A stretch of DNA of 64,000 bases from JADHLJ01 sp038146985 (GCA_038146985.1 JAYQSQ010000018.1:1-64000), one strand, 5' to 3'; numbered from the stretch's first letter, positions 1-9,699 are shown. Translations and numbers: made by a program. The notes: generated by a model from the letters alone, not told the origin.

Positions 1-29
1 TCCCCGCTTGCGCGGGGACGACGAAAACT
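1..29. repeat. Partial palindromic repeat (GGGGAC-GACGAAA type)
   Basis: The first bases read as the right half of a dispersed palindrome: a GC-rich hairpin followed by GGGGACGACGAAA. The same right end occurs near 59119-59142, and closely related ends occur near 36377-36386 and 62690-62700. The left half lies outside the window. Confidence 0.5.
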
Positions 30-117
30 AGCTCAATGCCCGTGACAGATCTTTCGCCCTTGGTGTGATTGCCGATAAGCGTCTCGAGGGGTCCTGCCAC
101 CCGTGGCCGTTTCCGCG

Positions 118-843
118 CTACCACTTCTCGATCCAGGGCCGAAGATCGGTCTCGAAGCTCCAGGCGTTGCGCGGCTGGCGATGGAACGACCAATAGACCT
201 CGGCGATGGCGTCGGGATCGAGGATTCCGTCCTGCTCCTTGAGAGCATAGCGCTCCGGGAACATGTCCCTGATCCAGGCGGTATCGATCGCACCGTCGAC
301 GATGACATGGCCGACATGAATCCCTTCCGGTCCCAGCTCCCGCGCCATGGATTGCGCCAGCGCGCGCAGCCCGTGCTTGCCGGCGGCGAAAGCGGCATAA
401 CCGGCCCCGCCCCGAACGCTGGCGGTGGCTCCGGTGAACATGATCGTGCCGCGGCCGCGTTGGCGCATGTGCCTCGCGACCTCGCGACCGGTGAGGAATC
501 CCCCGAAGCAGCACATCTCCCAGACCTTGGAGAAGACCCGTGCCGTAGTGTCGGTGATGCCGAACCTGACATTGCCGCCGATATTGTAGATGGCGACCTC
601 GATCGGACCGATCTCGTTCTCGACCTTCTCGATGAACGGAACCATCTGTTCCTCGCGCCGGGCATCGACGCCGAAGGGATGCGCGATCCCGCCCTCGGCC
701 CGGATCTCTTCGGCCAGAGGCTCCAGCTTCTCCGCCGTGCGCCGGGTCAGCACCGCCTCGTAACCCTCGCGCGCGAAGCGTTTCGCGATCGCGCCGCCGG
801 TCGCGTCGCCCGCGCCGATCACAAGAACCACGCCTTTGCCCAT
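118..843 (-). CDS. SDR-family oxidoreductase with Phe in place of the catalytic Tyr
   Basis: Short-chain dehydrogenase of 241 residues, expected to be a soluble NAD(P)-binding Rossmann protein. The glycine-rich loop is at residues 10-17 (GAGDATGG), the structural Asn motif is near 87-91 (NIGGN), and the active-site Ser is near 142. The normal YxxxK reads F152-A-A-G-K156, so the catalytic Tyr is absent. I recall similar proteins as a recurrent SDR subgroup, so this may be natural. ATG at 843 was chosen because the Rossmann fold begins at once. It lies 43 bp downstream of the CmcJ-like gene on the same strand and is probably co-transcribed. Substrate unknown; the substitution makes a classical dehydrogenase reaction doubtful. 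Confidence 0.8.
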   Translation of the reverse strand: MGKGVVLVIGAGDATGGAIAKRFAREGYEAVLTRRTAEKLEPLAEEIRAEGGIAHPFGVDARREEQMVPFIEKVENEIGPIEVAIYNIGGNVRFGITDTTARVFSKVWEMCCFGGFLTGREVARHMRQRGRGTIMFTGATASVRGGAGYAAFAAGKHGLRALAQSMARELGPEGIHVGHVIVDGAIDTAWIRDMFPERYALKEQDGILDPDAIAEVYWSFHRQPRNAWSFETDLRPWIEKW

Positions 844-886
844 GCCGAGCCGCCTTTTCTGGATGCCGCCGCGACGGAAGCCGCGT

Positions 887-1696
887 TCAGTCCGAGTCGA
901 AGACGGCGACGATGCGCGTCTCGATGCTGCGCCGGGGCGGGGCGGCGTCACCGCCCAGAGGATTATCGAAAGAGGTGTGCGGACAATAGACGACCCGGCC
1001 CGGCCGTTGGTCCATCTGCTTGAGCACGATCACTTCCTCGGTGGTCATTTCCGGAAAATAGCACCACCGGTGTTCGGGATTATAGATGGGCGCGGCCACC
1101 AGGCTGTCCCGGTTGCGGCCCGTGTAATAATAGTCGATCACGTCCCCATCCGGCAGTGAGCCGGCGTCGATGAAGGCGAGCGGATTGTTGATCGCGGGAT
1201 TGTCGAACGGCTGCCAGGTGTTGAACCAGGCATATCTCCAGGTCTCCCGTGGCTCCACGCCGTGATTGCGCAGCACGGTCTCGGACATCTCCTCGATCCG
1301 CCGGACATTGTAGTCGCAATGCACGAAACGAGCGTAGCCGTCGTTAAAATCGATCGGTGTCTCGGTGCGCACAAGGTGGCTGTAGTGATATGCCGCCCTG
1401 GCGCCGGTAAGCCGGCACACCAGATCCAGGACCTCGGGCAAATAGTCGCGCTTGATCGCCTCTTCGTCGCGGAAGTCGGTGCAGGATGTCTTGTTGGTGG
1501 CGAGAGTGAATCCGGTCTTCTCGAGACCGATTTCCCCGGCCGCGATGCGGGGCCGGGCGTCGAAGATCTCTACCGGCTGGTAAGCGGTGTTGGCGCGCCG
1601 TGATTCCTTGGAGCCGATGCGCGGGCTTTCCGCGCGGCCACGCCATTCGGCGTTGATATAGCGGACCTGGGCCTGGACATCGGTTGCGGCGGGCAT
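887..1696 (-). CDS. CmcJ/NvfI-family oxidoreductase (putative Fe(II)/2-oxoglutarate type)
   Basis: A 269-residue protein resembling the CmcJ/NvfI (AsaB-like) family, whose members include enzymes of cephamycin and fungal meroterpenoid biosynthesis. Candidate iron ligands are H126-x-D128 (VHCD) and H240 (CPHTSFD), with an Arg-rich C-terminus (RRSIETR, 255-261) suited to 2-oxoglutarate or substrate binding. The motif FPEMTTEEVIVLKQMD is typical of the family. Translation start 1696 is preceded by GAGGAGAG. It is transcribed away from polA and toward the SDR. A second, distant family member sits at the other end of the window. Family call fairly firm; the reaction is unknown. Confidence 0.75.
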   Translation of the reverse strand: MPAATDVQAQVRYINAEWRGRAESPRIGSKESRRANTAYQPVEIFDARPRIAAGEIGLEKTGFTLATNKTSCTDFRDEEAIKRDYLPEVLDLVCRLTGARAAYHYSHLVRTETPIDFNDGYARFVHCDYNVRRIEEMSETVLRNHGVEPRETWRYAWFNTWQPFDNPAINNPLAFIDAGSLPDGDVIDYYYTGRNRDSLVAAPIYNPEHRWCYFPEMTTEEVIVLKQMDQRPGRVVYCPHTSFDNPLGGDAAPPRRSIETRIVAVFDSD

Positions 1697-1878
1697 GGCG
1701 GCTCTCCTCGACAGAGATGGGTCGGCGAATTATGCGGATGGCCGCCGATCCGGGCAAGTATCGGCGGATCCCGCGCGCCGGCTGCATCACGGACACGCTC
1801 CGCCCTTGCCAAGCCCTCTCGCGCGGTTAGAGTCGGACTCTCCTTTGCCGCCGGATCTCCCGAACTGGACACCGCCCC

Positions 1879-4668
1879 ATGGCCGAGACCGCCACGAAAA
1901 ACAGCCGCTCGCATTTCTACCTGGTGGACGGCTCCGGATTCATTTTCCGCGCCTTTCATGCCTTGCCGCCGATGAACCGGGCCGACGGCACGCCGACCAA
2001 CGCGGTTTTCGGCTTCACCAACATGCTGATCAAGCTGATCGAAGATCTGCATGCCGATCATTGCGCGGTGATTTTCGATACCTCCCGCAAGACCTTCCGC
2101 AGTGAGATCTATGACCAGTACAAGGCCCAGCGGCCGCCTGCGCCGGAGGAACTGGTTCCCCAATTCGCGCTGATCCGCGAGGCGGTGAAAGCCTTCAATG
2201 TTGCCTCGATCGAGATGGATGGGTTCGAGGCCGACGATCTGATCGCGACCTATGCCAGACTGGCAAGTGCGGCCGGGGCGGAGGTCACGATCGTCTCCTC
2301 CGACAAGGACCTGATGCAACTGGTCGGGCCGGACGTGACCATGTACGACCCGATGAAGAACCGCGAGATCGGCGCCGCCGAGGTGATGGAGCGGTTCGGC
2401 GTGGCTCCGGACAAGGTGATCGATGTCCAATCGCTGGCCGGCGACTCCGTCGACAACGTCCCCGGCGTTCCCGGCATCGGGGTGAAAACGGCGGCTCAGT
2501 TGATCACCGAATACGGCGATCTCGACACGCTGTTGGAGCGGGCCGGTGAGATCAAACAGCCGAAACGCCGGGAAAGCCTGATCGAACATGCCGAGATGGC
2601 GCGGATCAGCCGCCGGCTGGTAACCCTCAGGACCGATATCGAAGTGCCCGCTCCGCTGGAGTCGCTGGCCGTGCGCGACCCGGACCCTGCAACGGTGCTC
2701 GACTTCCTCAAGGCCCAGAACTTCCGTCGCCTGATCGCCCGATACGAGGCGGAGCTATCCGACGCGGGTCATGAACTGCCCGCCGCGAGCGTGGCGGAAG
2801 AACCCTCGGGCGAGACCCGCTACGAACTTGTCCAGGATGTCGAGGCGCTGGATCGCTGGATCGCCGAGGCCGAAAGCACCGGTGTCGTTGCCTTCGACAC
2901 CGAAACCAGTTCGCTGGACGCGACCCAGGCGGTGATGGTCGGCCTTTCATTGGCAACGGCGCCGGGCCGGGCCTGCTATGTGCCGCTGCGTCACGGCTCC
3001 AACAGCCAGGGCAGTCTCTTGTCCGAAACCGCACCGGCACCGGCACAGATCCCCTTCGACGAAGCGATCGCGCGTCTGAAGCCGCTGCTTGAAAATCCCG
3101 GCGTTCTCAAGATCGGCCACAACATCAAATACGACGTCCTGGTGATGATGCAGGAAGGCAACGGCGGCGTCGCCGTGGCGCCGGTCGATGACACCATGTG
3201 CCTTTCCTATGTCATGGAAGGCGGCCTGCACGGCCATGGTCTCGACGAGCTTTCGCACCTGCATCTCGACCATACCAACATCAAGTACGAGGAGGTGTGC
3301 GGCAAGGGCAAGACCCAGATCCCGTTTGCCGAGGTGCCGCTGGAAAAGGCACTGAACTACGCCGCCGAGGACGCGGACATGACCTTGCGCCTGCACCGGC
3401 TTCTGAAACCGGAACTGCCCAAGGTCGGTATGGCGACGGTATACGAGACCCTGGAACGTCCGCTGATCCCCGTGCTTTCCGGGATGGAGAATGCCGGCAT
3501 CAAGGTAGACCCGGCGATCCTTCGGGAGATGTCGGCCGATTTCGCCAAGCGGCTCGAGGAACAGGCGGTCGAGATCCACAAGCTCGCGGGGTCCGAGTTC
3601 AATATCGGCTCCCCCAAACAGCTTGGCGATATCCTGTTTGACCAGATGGGCCTGCCAGGCGGCAAGAAGACCAAGACCGGGGCCTACGGGACCGGGGCCG
3701 ACGTGCTGGAGGATTTGGCCGCGATCGGCCACGAACTGCCGGCCCGGGTGCTGGACTGGCGGCAGATGTCCAAGCTGAAATCGACCTATACCGACTCCCT
3801 GGTCGAGGACATCAACCCGGATACCGGCCGCATCCATACCTCGTACTGATGACCGGCGCCAATACCGGACGGCTCAGTTCCAACGATCCCAATCTCCGAG
3901 AACATCCCGGTCCGCACCGAGGAGGGCGCAAGATTCGCACTGCCTTCATCGCCGAGCCGGGCCACACGTTGCTGAGCGTCGACTACTCGCAGATCGAGCT
4001 GCGCCTTGTCGTCATATCGCCAATATCGACAGCCTTAAGCGCGCGTTCCACGAGGGCATCGACATCCACGCCCAGACCGCCTCCGAGGTGTTCAACGTGC
4101 CCATCGAAGGCATGGACCCGATGGTCCGCCGCAATGCCAAGCGCGATCAATTTCGGCATCATCTATGGCATGTCGAGCTTCGGTCTCTCCCGCAACCTGC
4201 GCATCCCGGTGGGCGAAGCGAAGGCCTATATCGATGCCTATTTCGAGCGTTACCCCCGAGATCCGCTCCTATATGGACGCCGCCAAGGCCGAGGCGCGAG
4301 AAGGGCTATGTCGAGACCCTGTTCGGCCGCAAGGTGCACTTGAGCGGCATCATGGGGACAGCAATCCGGCCCGCCGATCCTTCTCTCGAGCGGGCCGCAA
4401 TCAACGCGCCGATCCAGGGCAGCGCCGCCGACATCATCAAGCGCGCGATGATCCGGTACCCGGGCACTCGAGAATGCTGGTATCTCGCGCCCGCATGCTC
4501 CTGACCGTGCATGACGAGCTTTTGTTCGAGGTACCGGACGTCTGACGCTGACGCGACCAAGGACTTGGTCCGCGAGGTCATGAGGGCGCCGCCCAGCCGG
4601 CCGTCGGAAATCTCGGTCCCGCTGATCGCCGATGCCGGCACCGGCGCCAGCTGGCCGCGGCGCATTAG
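1879..4668 (+). pseudogene. polA: DNA polymerase I, reading frame broken in the polymerase domain
   Basis: Residues 1-656 (1879-3849) are intact. They hold the 5'-3' exonuclease (EADDLIATYA, SSDKDLMQLV, GDSVDNVPGVPGIG) and the 3'-5' proofreading exonuclease with D340/E342 (FDTETS), GHNIKYD and YAAEDAD. After a TGA at 3847 the polymerase domain continues in alternating frames: motif A (SVDYSQIELRL), motif B region (INFGIIYGMSSFG) and motif C (LTVHDELLFEVPD) are all recognisable, ending at TAG 4666-4668. I count at least ten small indels in about 800 bp. Residues between indels match the family perfectly, which argues for sequence error rather than long decay. If real, the product would be an exonuclease-only fragment. 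Confidence 0.9.
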
Positions 4669-4690
4669 GAAGGTCAATCCCGCGCCATGC

Positions 4691-5462
4691 TTAAAACGCG
4701 CTGTTATACATGCCGCCGTCCAGCAGCAGGCTTTGACCGGTGATATAGCCGGCCTGGGCGCTGCACAGGAACGCGGCGGCCTCGCTGAATTCCTGGGCGT
4801 GCCGGTCCGACCGGCGGGCACCTGGGCAACGCGCCGCTGGTGCGCCTCCTCATGGCTGATGCCGTAGGTCTCGCCGCCGCCTCGACGCCGCCGCGATAGC
4901 GGTCGGTATCGAAGATGCCGGGCTGGATGTGATTGATCGTCACCCCGACTGGCGCCACCGACCGGCAGACGCCGGCGCAGAAGGCGGTCAGGTCGGTACG
5001 CGCGGCTTCTGATAGATCAAGGCCGAAGATCGGCATCTTCACCGAAACCGAGGTGATGTTGAGGATCCGTCCAGCCGCGCTCGGCCATGCCGTCGACGGT
5101 GCGCTGGATCAGTTCGATCGGCGTGATCATGTTCCAGGTGACACCGGTCAGCATCGCCTCGCGCTCAAGCTCGCGGAAGTTCTTGTAGGGTGGGCCGCCC
5201 GCATTCGTGATCAGAATGTCGGGCCTGGACAGGCGTTGAAGAGCGCGTCCTGGCCAAGGGTGGTGACGTCGGCGGCCACTTCTGATGATCTCGGCGTTGG
5301 TGGCGCGCCGGATCTCACCGGCGGTCTCGGCGAGGCGCACCGATCGATGCCGTTGACCACGACCACGCAGCCGGCCCGGGGCAAGCGAGGTGGCACAGGC
5401 CCGGCCGGAGCCCCCGGCCCGACCTGTAACGATGCCCTGCGGCCGGCAATCCCTTGATCCAT
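4691..5462 (-). pseudogene. SDR-family oxidoreductase, frameshifted
   Basis: Pieces of one short-chain dehydrogenase lie in different frames. From the start at 5462 (MDQGIAGRRA) come a glycine-rich segment (GRAGGSGRACATSLA), then PDILITNAGGPPYKNF, an NMITPIELIQRTVDGMAERGW segment, a segment with the active-site region destroyed by an indel, INHIQPGIFDTDRY, and the end GGMYNSAF at 4691. Merged length would be about 255 residues, normal for an SDR of the 3-oxoacyl-ACP-reductase type. It converges on polA with about 22 bp between stops. It lies in the same indel-dense stretch as the polA 3' end, so sequence error is likely. Substrate unknown. Confidence 0.75.
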
Positions 5463-5489
5463 GACGTGTTCTCCATCCCCTTGCGGTGT

Positions 5490-6047
5490 TCAGTTTCCGG
5501 CGGAAAGGCCCGTTGGCGCGCCGCGTCGGCACGGCGGGCCGGCCCATTTCGTCGAGCAGTTTCGAATAGCTATCGTAAAGCGCACGCCGCACACCAGCCG
5601 CATCGGCGCCCTGGGCATGTTCGATCGTCGTGATGGCCACCTCGTAGGCCTCAAGCGCCTTGTCCACTCTTGCGCCGATGGTGCAGATCCTCGAGATTGC
5701 TGAGGGTCCGCGAGACGCCCTGGTGTCCTGGCCGAGGACCTTGGCCCAGATCCCGATGACCTGGCCATACAGCATCTCGGCGGCGTCGAGGAACCCGTTG
5801 GCTTCCAGAACGATGGCCAGATTGTTCAGCACCGCGGCGCGCGCTTCGGATCCGGCTCGGTATGGCCGACCGCCTCTTCGAGGAGCTGCTGCGCCTGCAC
5901 CGGACGGCGCGCCTCATAGGCGTAACCGGCGGCTTCGACGAGTTCGCGCCATTTCTCCGCCGCATCGGCCCGGCCCGGCAGTAACATGAGCATTCCGGCG
6001 AGCCCGGCCCGGAAAAGCAACCCTCTAAGGTTTGCGGAAACGCTCAT
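5490..6047 (-). pseudogene. Exported tetratricopeptide-repeat protein, frameshifted
   Basis: Start 6047 gives a signal peptide (hydrophobic residues about 9-24, AxA-like cleavage before AAEKWREL). TPR-like helices follow: YAYEARRPVQAQQLLEEAV, then after a frameshift near 5830 LNNLAIVLEANGFLDAAEMLYGQ, and KALEAYEVAITTIEHAQG. A further shift near 5700 and an uncertain 3' end leave the stop unclear; 5490 is the best guess. The start overlaps the end of the cytochrome c'-like gene by 23 bp, so it belongs to the copper-regulator/cytochrome operon. The product is probably periplasmic; partner unknown. Confidence 0.6.
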
Positions 6048-6504
6048 GACATGCCTTGCAGATCATTCCCACGGTCTGGAACTCCGAGCGTAGCACGACC
6101 TTGTCGGCTTTCGCTTTCTGCAACGACAGAGCCCTCTCCTCGAGATCATTGGCAAGCCGGCTGAAGGTCTTCCAGTCGGTCCAGATTTCCGGCACGGCGT
6201 CCGTATGGCGTGTTGGCCCGTTTTCGGGGAACAGGCTCAAGAGCCGGGCACCGGCGTTTTCGGAGAGCCGGACCGCGATCGCGTCGATGGCATCCGGTTT
6301 GGGACCGTCAGGCGACTCCAATGCGGTCTTCCAGGCCTTCATGGCCTCTTTCAAGGCGATCATGCCCTGCTGACGCTCCTTGACTGCGCCGGTCGCGCCC
6401 TCATGCGCCTGGGACGGGCCTCCAACCGGGAGTAAAGCGAACGTGGCGATCAAACAGAACGCCGCCAACACCCGGCGCTCCAGGAATCGCCCCGACGGGC
6501 TCAT
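6025..6504 (-). CDS. Cytochrome c'-like (class II) haem protein
   Basis: A 159-residue protein with an N-terminal signal peptide (hydrophobic LAAFCLIATFALLPVG, cleavage near SQAHEG) and one haem motif at the very C-terminus, C149-K-A-C152-H153 followed by ERFRKP. A helical body with a C-terminal CxxCH is the hallmark of class II cytochromes c (c' or c556). These are periplasmic and often handle NO or electron transfer. Its ATG overlaps the stop of the upstream class I cytochrome (ATGA at 6501-6504), so the two are translationally coupled. No clear distal ligand was assigned. Confidence 0.8.
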   Translation of the reverse strand: MSPSGRFLERRVLAAFCLIATFALLPVGGPSQAHEGATGAVKERQQGMIALKEAMKAWKTALESPDGPKPDAIDAIAVRLSENAGARLLSLFPENGPTRHTDAVPEIWTDWKTFSRLANDLEERALSLQKAKADKVVLRSEFQTVGMICKACHERFRKP

Positions 6505-7073
6505 TGCCCCCGTCCCTTGGCCGAAATTTCGTCATGGCGGGCGCGGATTTCCGGGGGCCATGTACTCTTGATGAAAGACAGGACCCCGATGATCTCCTCG
6601 TCGCTCAAGATTTCCGAATAGCCTTGCATCTCGGACGGTTGGCCGGTGATCCGGGTCGACCCGAATTTGGTGATCGCGAACAGCATGCCGTCCGGATGAT
6701 GCCAGGTGTGGCCCGACGCGTCGTGCGGCGGCGCGGGGAGCTTGCCGTCGGGACCACGCTCTCTCCAGTTCGCCTGCCCCTCAAGATTGACGCCATGGCA
6801 GGAGGCGCAGTGCGCGGCGTAGACGCGCTTTCCCTCGGCGACCAGGGCCGCGTCGTCCGGCCGGAGCCTGAAACGTGCCGGCGTGACGGCGGGCGGCATG
6901 GTCCGGGGCGCGGCTCCCGGCTGACCGGCGCCGGCGGGGCGGGGCGGGGCGGGGGTCACCTCCGGGCTGATGCGGTAGCCGCCGCCGTCACCAAGGAACG
7001 AAACCCCGAGACCGGACGCCAAAAGGCCCACCGCGAACAAGGACACCAGGATCGATACGACTCGCCGGCGCAT
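6501..7073 (-). CDS. Class I monohaem cytochrome c
   Basis: A 190-residue protein with an N-terminal hydrophobic segment (residues 5-27) that may be an uncleaved anchor, a Pro/Ala-rich linker (40-67), and a cytochrome c domain with C89-A-S-C92-H93 and probable axial M149 (PSEMQGYSE). Expected to be periplasmic and membrane-tethered, carrying electrons to a terminal oxidase or reductase. It shares an ATGA overlap with the MerR regulator upstream (7071-7075) and with the class II cytochrome downstream. Placement directly behind a Cu-type MerR gene suggests copper-responsive expression. No oxidase gene is adjacent. Confidence 0.85.
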   Translation of the reverse strand: MRRRVVSILVSLFAVGLLASGLGVSFLGDGGGYRISPEVTPAPPRPAGAGQPGAAPRTMPPAVTPARFRLRPDDAALVAEGKRVYAAHCASCHGVNLEGQANWRERGPDGKLPAPPHDASGHTWHHPDGMLFAITKFGSTRITGQPSEMQGYSEILSDEEIIGVLSFIKSTWPPEIRARHDEISAKGRGQ

Positions 7074-7474
7074 CAGTGGCTGTCCGCCGGAACGCCTGAA
7101 AGATCATCGAGGATCGGACAGTCCGGACGGGCATCGCCGTGACAAGCTTCGACCAGCGAGGACAGGGCGTCCCGCAGACCCTCGAGCTCGGCGATCTTGG
7201 CTTCGATCCGGTGCAGGTGGGTGTGCGCCAGCGCCCGGACATCGGCACTCGCCCGGTTGCGGTCCTCATAAAGCGACAACAGGGCCCGGCAGTCCTCGAT
7301 CGAAAACCCGAGGCCTCTGGCGCGTTTCAGAAAAGTGAGCTTGTGCACGTCGGTCTGGCCATAGTCCCGATAGCCGTTGTCCCGGCGCGCGGGCACCAGC
7401 AGGCCGATATCCTCATAATAGCGGATCGTCTTGGCCGGCAGACCCGATGCCTGTTCAGCGGCGCCGATATTCAT
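7073..7474 (-). CDS. cueR: CueR-type Cu(I)-responsive MerR regulator
   Basis: A 133-residue MerR-family activator: winged HTH at residues 1-38 (AKTIRYYEDIGLL), dimerisation helix around 75-108, and metal loop C111-H-G-D-A-R-P-D-C119-P. The two Cys fall almost exactly where E. coli CueR has C112 and C120, and the CxGDxxxDCPI loop is the Cu(I)/Ag(I) type. The start is preceded by TGGAGGAACGGA. The upstream promoter has the CueR architecture (separate entry), so autoregulation is likely. Its operon carries cytochromes, not the usual copA or copper oxidase. Confidence 0.85.
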   Translation of the reverse strand: MNIGAAEQASGLPAKTIRYYEDIGLLVPARRDNGYRDYGQTDVHKLTFLKRARGLGFSIEDCRALLSLYEDRNRASADVRALAHTHLHRIEAKIAELEGLRDALSSLVEACHGDARPDCPILDDLSGVPADSH

Positions 7475-7504
7475 TCCGTTCCTCCACCGCTTGCCGGTCA
7501 GGGT

Positions 7505-7535
7505 TCAATAATGCTTCCGGTGACTGGAAGGTCAA
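7505..7535 (-). promoter_or_regulatory. CueR/MerR-type promoter with 19-bp spacer and operator dyad
   Basis: On the minus strand, -35 TTGACC (7530-7535) and -10 TATTGA (7505-7510) are separated by exactly 19 bp, the stretched spacing that MerR-family activators correct. The dyad CTTCC-N7-GGAAG (7514-7530) lies between the elements, as in CueR-family operators. It sits about 30 bp upstream of the cueR-like start. Confidence 0.8.
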
Positions 7536-7564
7536 GGGCCGAGGCGTGAGCAATGAAAGGAGTA

Positions 7565-8311
7565 CTAGTCTTCGGCCATAAATGCCGCGAAATCCTTGGC
7601 GACGCAGGCGGCGCTGGTCTTCGCGAAACGCTCGCCGTGCTCAGGCGTCGCCAGGAAGCTGTCCGCCTCGATCCTCCCGTCGGGGAAAAGCTTGCGATAG
7701 TCCTCGGCATCCTGGAAGGACCGAGGGGCGGGCGGGGCCGGCTCCATGTCCGCCTTCTTGATGTGCTCGCGATAGGCATATTGCGTGACCGCGACTTCGG
7801 AAGCCGTGGCGTGCCGGCCGTCGCGACCGGCATAGATTTCCTTGCTCAGCTCCATGACTTCCGGAAACCCGAACCAGTTGGCCAACTTGCAGCGGATGGG
7901 TGGACGGCTCGAATTCGCCTCGAAACTTCGTTCCGCATGAATCTCCGAGAAAGCGGCTCCGACCGTGGCGATGTTGCCGCCGTGCCCGTTCAGAAAATAG
8001 AACCGCTCGAACCCGTTGCGGGCCAGCGAGAGAACATAGTCCTTGATCACCGCGATCAGCGTGGTCGGCCGCAACGCGATGGATCCGGGAAAGGCCAGAT
8101 GGTGCTGGGCCATGCCCACGGAGATGGTTGGGCCGATCAGTGCGCCGGTCGTCTCGGCGGCGAGATCGGCGATCACCTCGGGGCAGATCGCATCGGTCCC
8201 GATCAGACCGATCGGACCGTGCTGTTCGGTGGAGCCGATCGGGATGATGATCCCCTTGGAGGTCTTCAGGTGCCGCTCAACCTCGGCCCAGGTCATGAAT
8301 TGCAGGCGCAT
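7565..8311 (-). CDS. Creatininase-family amidohydrolase
   Basis: A 248-residue protein of the creatininase (creatinine amidohydrolase/MftE-like) family, which uses a dinuclear metal centre to hydrolyse cyclic or linear amides. Visible ligands: E29 and H31 in GSTEQHGP, D40 in GTDAI, the NGHGGN motif (near residue 110), and a later Glu in ATASEVAV. ATG 8311 was chosen because the conserved region begins directly after it. It lies 19 bp downstream of the amidase gene on the same strand, suggesting a two-gene unit for sequential hydrolysis of an amide. The true substrate cannot be assigned from sequence. Confidence 0.8.
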   Translation of the reverse strand: MRLQFMTWAEVERHLKTSKGIIIPIGSTEQHGPIGLIGTDAICPEVIADLAAETTGALIGPTISVGMAQHHLAFPGSIALRPTTLIAVIKDYVLSLARNGFERFYFLNGHGGNIATVGAAFSEIHAERSFEANSSRPPIRCKLANWFGFPEVMELSKEIYAGRDGRHATASEVAVTQYAYREHIKKADMEPAPPAPRSFQDAEDYRKLFPDGRIEADSFLATPEHGERFAKTSAACVAKDFAAFMAED

Positions 8312-8330
8312 TGCGGTACCTCCGGTACTC

Positions 8331-9610
8331 TCAGGACAGACATTTCTCCAGCCACGCGGCGGCGGCCAGAGTGTGCGCGTCGGCACCGGCCGGGCCGACG
8401 ATCTGAACGCCAAGCGGCAGGCCGTTCGGCCCGGTTCCACACGGCACGGTGACGCAGGGCCAGCCGAGGAGGGTCCAGACCCGGTTGAACAACGGGTCGC
8501 CGGTAAAAGCGAGCCCCGCCGGCGCTTCACCCGGAGCCGGTAGTGTCAGGATAACGTCGACATTCTCGAACAGGGCCGCCTGTTCCTTCCGCGCCGCATC
8601 GGCGCGTGCCTTGGCGGCCGCGAGATTGCCGTCCGACATGGCGAGACCCAATGCAATATTGTCGCGGTAGAACCGGGTCAGGCGCTCCGGGTGCCGCTCG
8701 TACTCGAACCGCAGGGCGCGGCCGGCATCACCGGTCATCACCAAGGTCTGGAGGTCGGCCAGAGCCTCGAAGCCGGTGCTGGACGGCATATCGACGACCG
8801 CCGCGCCGGCTTTCTCGGCTCGGCGCCAAACCGTCTCGAGAGCGCTCAGAGCCTCATTGGAAGCTTCGATGCGAAACGGTACCATCACGCCGATCCGAGG
8901 CGCCGCCGCGCCGAACCCGTCCAGCGCCGGCGGCGCCGCGCCCCGCAAAGCAGCGTCAAAAAACGCCGCGTCTTCTACACTTCGGGCAAAGCAGCCCACG
9001 GTATCGAGATAGTTCGACAGTTCCTTCACGCCTTCTCGAGGATGGGTCCCGACGCTGGGTTTGAAGCCGACCGCGCCGCAATAGGCCGCGGGGCGGATCA
9101 CGGAACCCGCGGTCTGGGTGCCAAAGGCGAGGGGAAACTGCTTATCCGCGACACCCGCCGCCGAACCGCTGGAAGAACCGCCGGGCGTATGGGCCGGGTT
9201 GTGCGGATTGCCGGTCGGGCCCGGATTGCGCCAGGCGAATTCCGTCGTCACGGTCTTGCCCATGACCACGCCGCCGTGCCGGCGCGTCAGAGTGACTACC
9301 GCCGCGTCGGTTTGCGGGCGGTTGACGCCGTGATCGTCGAGCCATGACGGGTCGGCATGTCGGCGGTATCGATGATGTCCTTGACGACGCCGACCGGAAC
9401 CCCGGCGAGAGGACCTGGATTGCCTGCCGCGTCCGCCGCCTTGGCGCCGGCGATCGCCTGGTCCGGATCGAGATGCGCCCATGCATGTACTACCGCATCC
9501 CGCGCCGCCACGCGTTCCAGGCACGACCGCATCAGTGCCTCGGCGCTCAGTGTGCCGGCCTTGATCCGCCGCGCGGCCTCGGTCGCGGATAGCTCGTGCG
9601 GTTCGGACAT
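8331..9610 (-). pseudogene. Amidase-signature enzyme, single frameshift
   Basis: The N-terminal part from ATG 9610 (MSEPHELSATEAARRIKAG) carries the catalytic Lys in GVVKDIIDT. Near 9350 one base is missing, and the rest continues in the next frame with GKTVTTEFAW, the Gly/Ser motif GGSSSGSAAG and GTQTAGSVIRPAAYCG, ending at 8331. The merged protein is about 426 residues, normal for the family (Ser-cisSer-Lys triad hydrolases acting on carboxamides). All three catalytic residues are encoded, so the break may be a base-calling error. It is upstream of and probably co-transcribed with the creatininase-family gene. Confidence 0.8.
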
Positions 9611-9682
9611 CCCCGTCTCCCTTGAACAGGCCGATCGCGTGCTGCATCGGCCTCGAAGATTGCGGCATTGTTCTGGGCTATG

Positions 9683-9699
9683 CAACGACCGTATCGTTG
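9683..9699. promoter_or_regulatory. Inverted repeat in divergent promoter region
   Basis: CAACGA-N5-TCGTTG lies between the divergently transcribed amidase (start 9610) and polysaccharide deacetylase (start 9738). Position and symmetry fit a regulator site; no regulator gene is nearby. Tentative. Confidence 0.25.

Noticed and set aside
103..1023. Long open frame on the plus strand over the SDR gene
   Set aside because: Composition and lack of motifs show it is a shadow of the minus-strand SDR gene.
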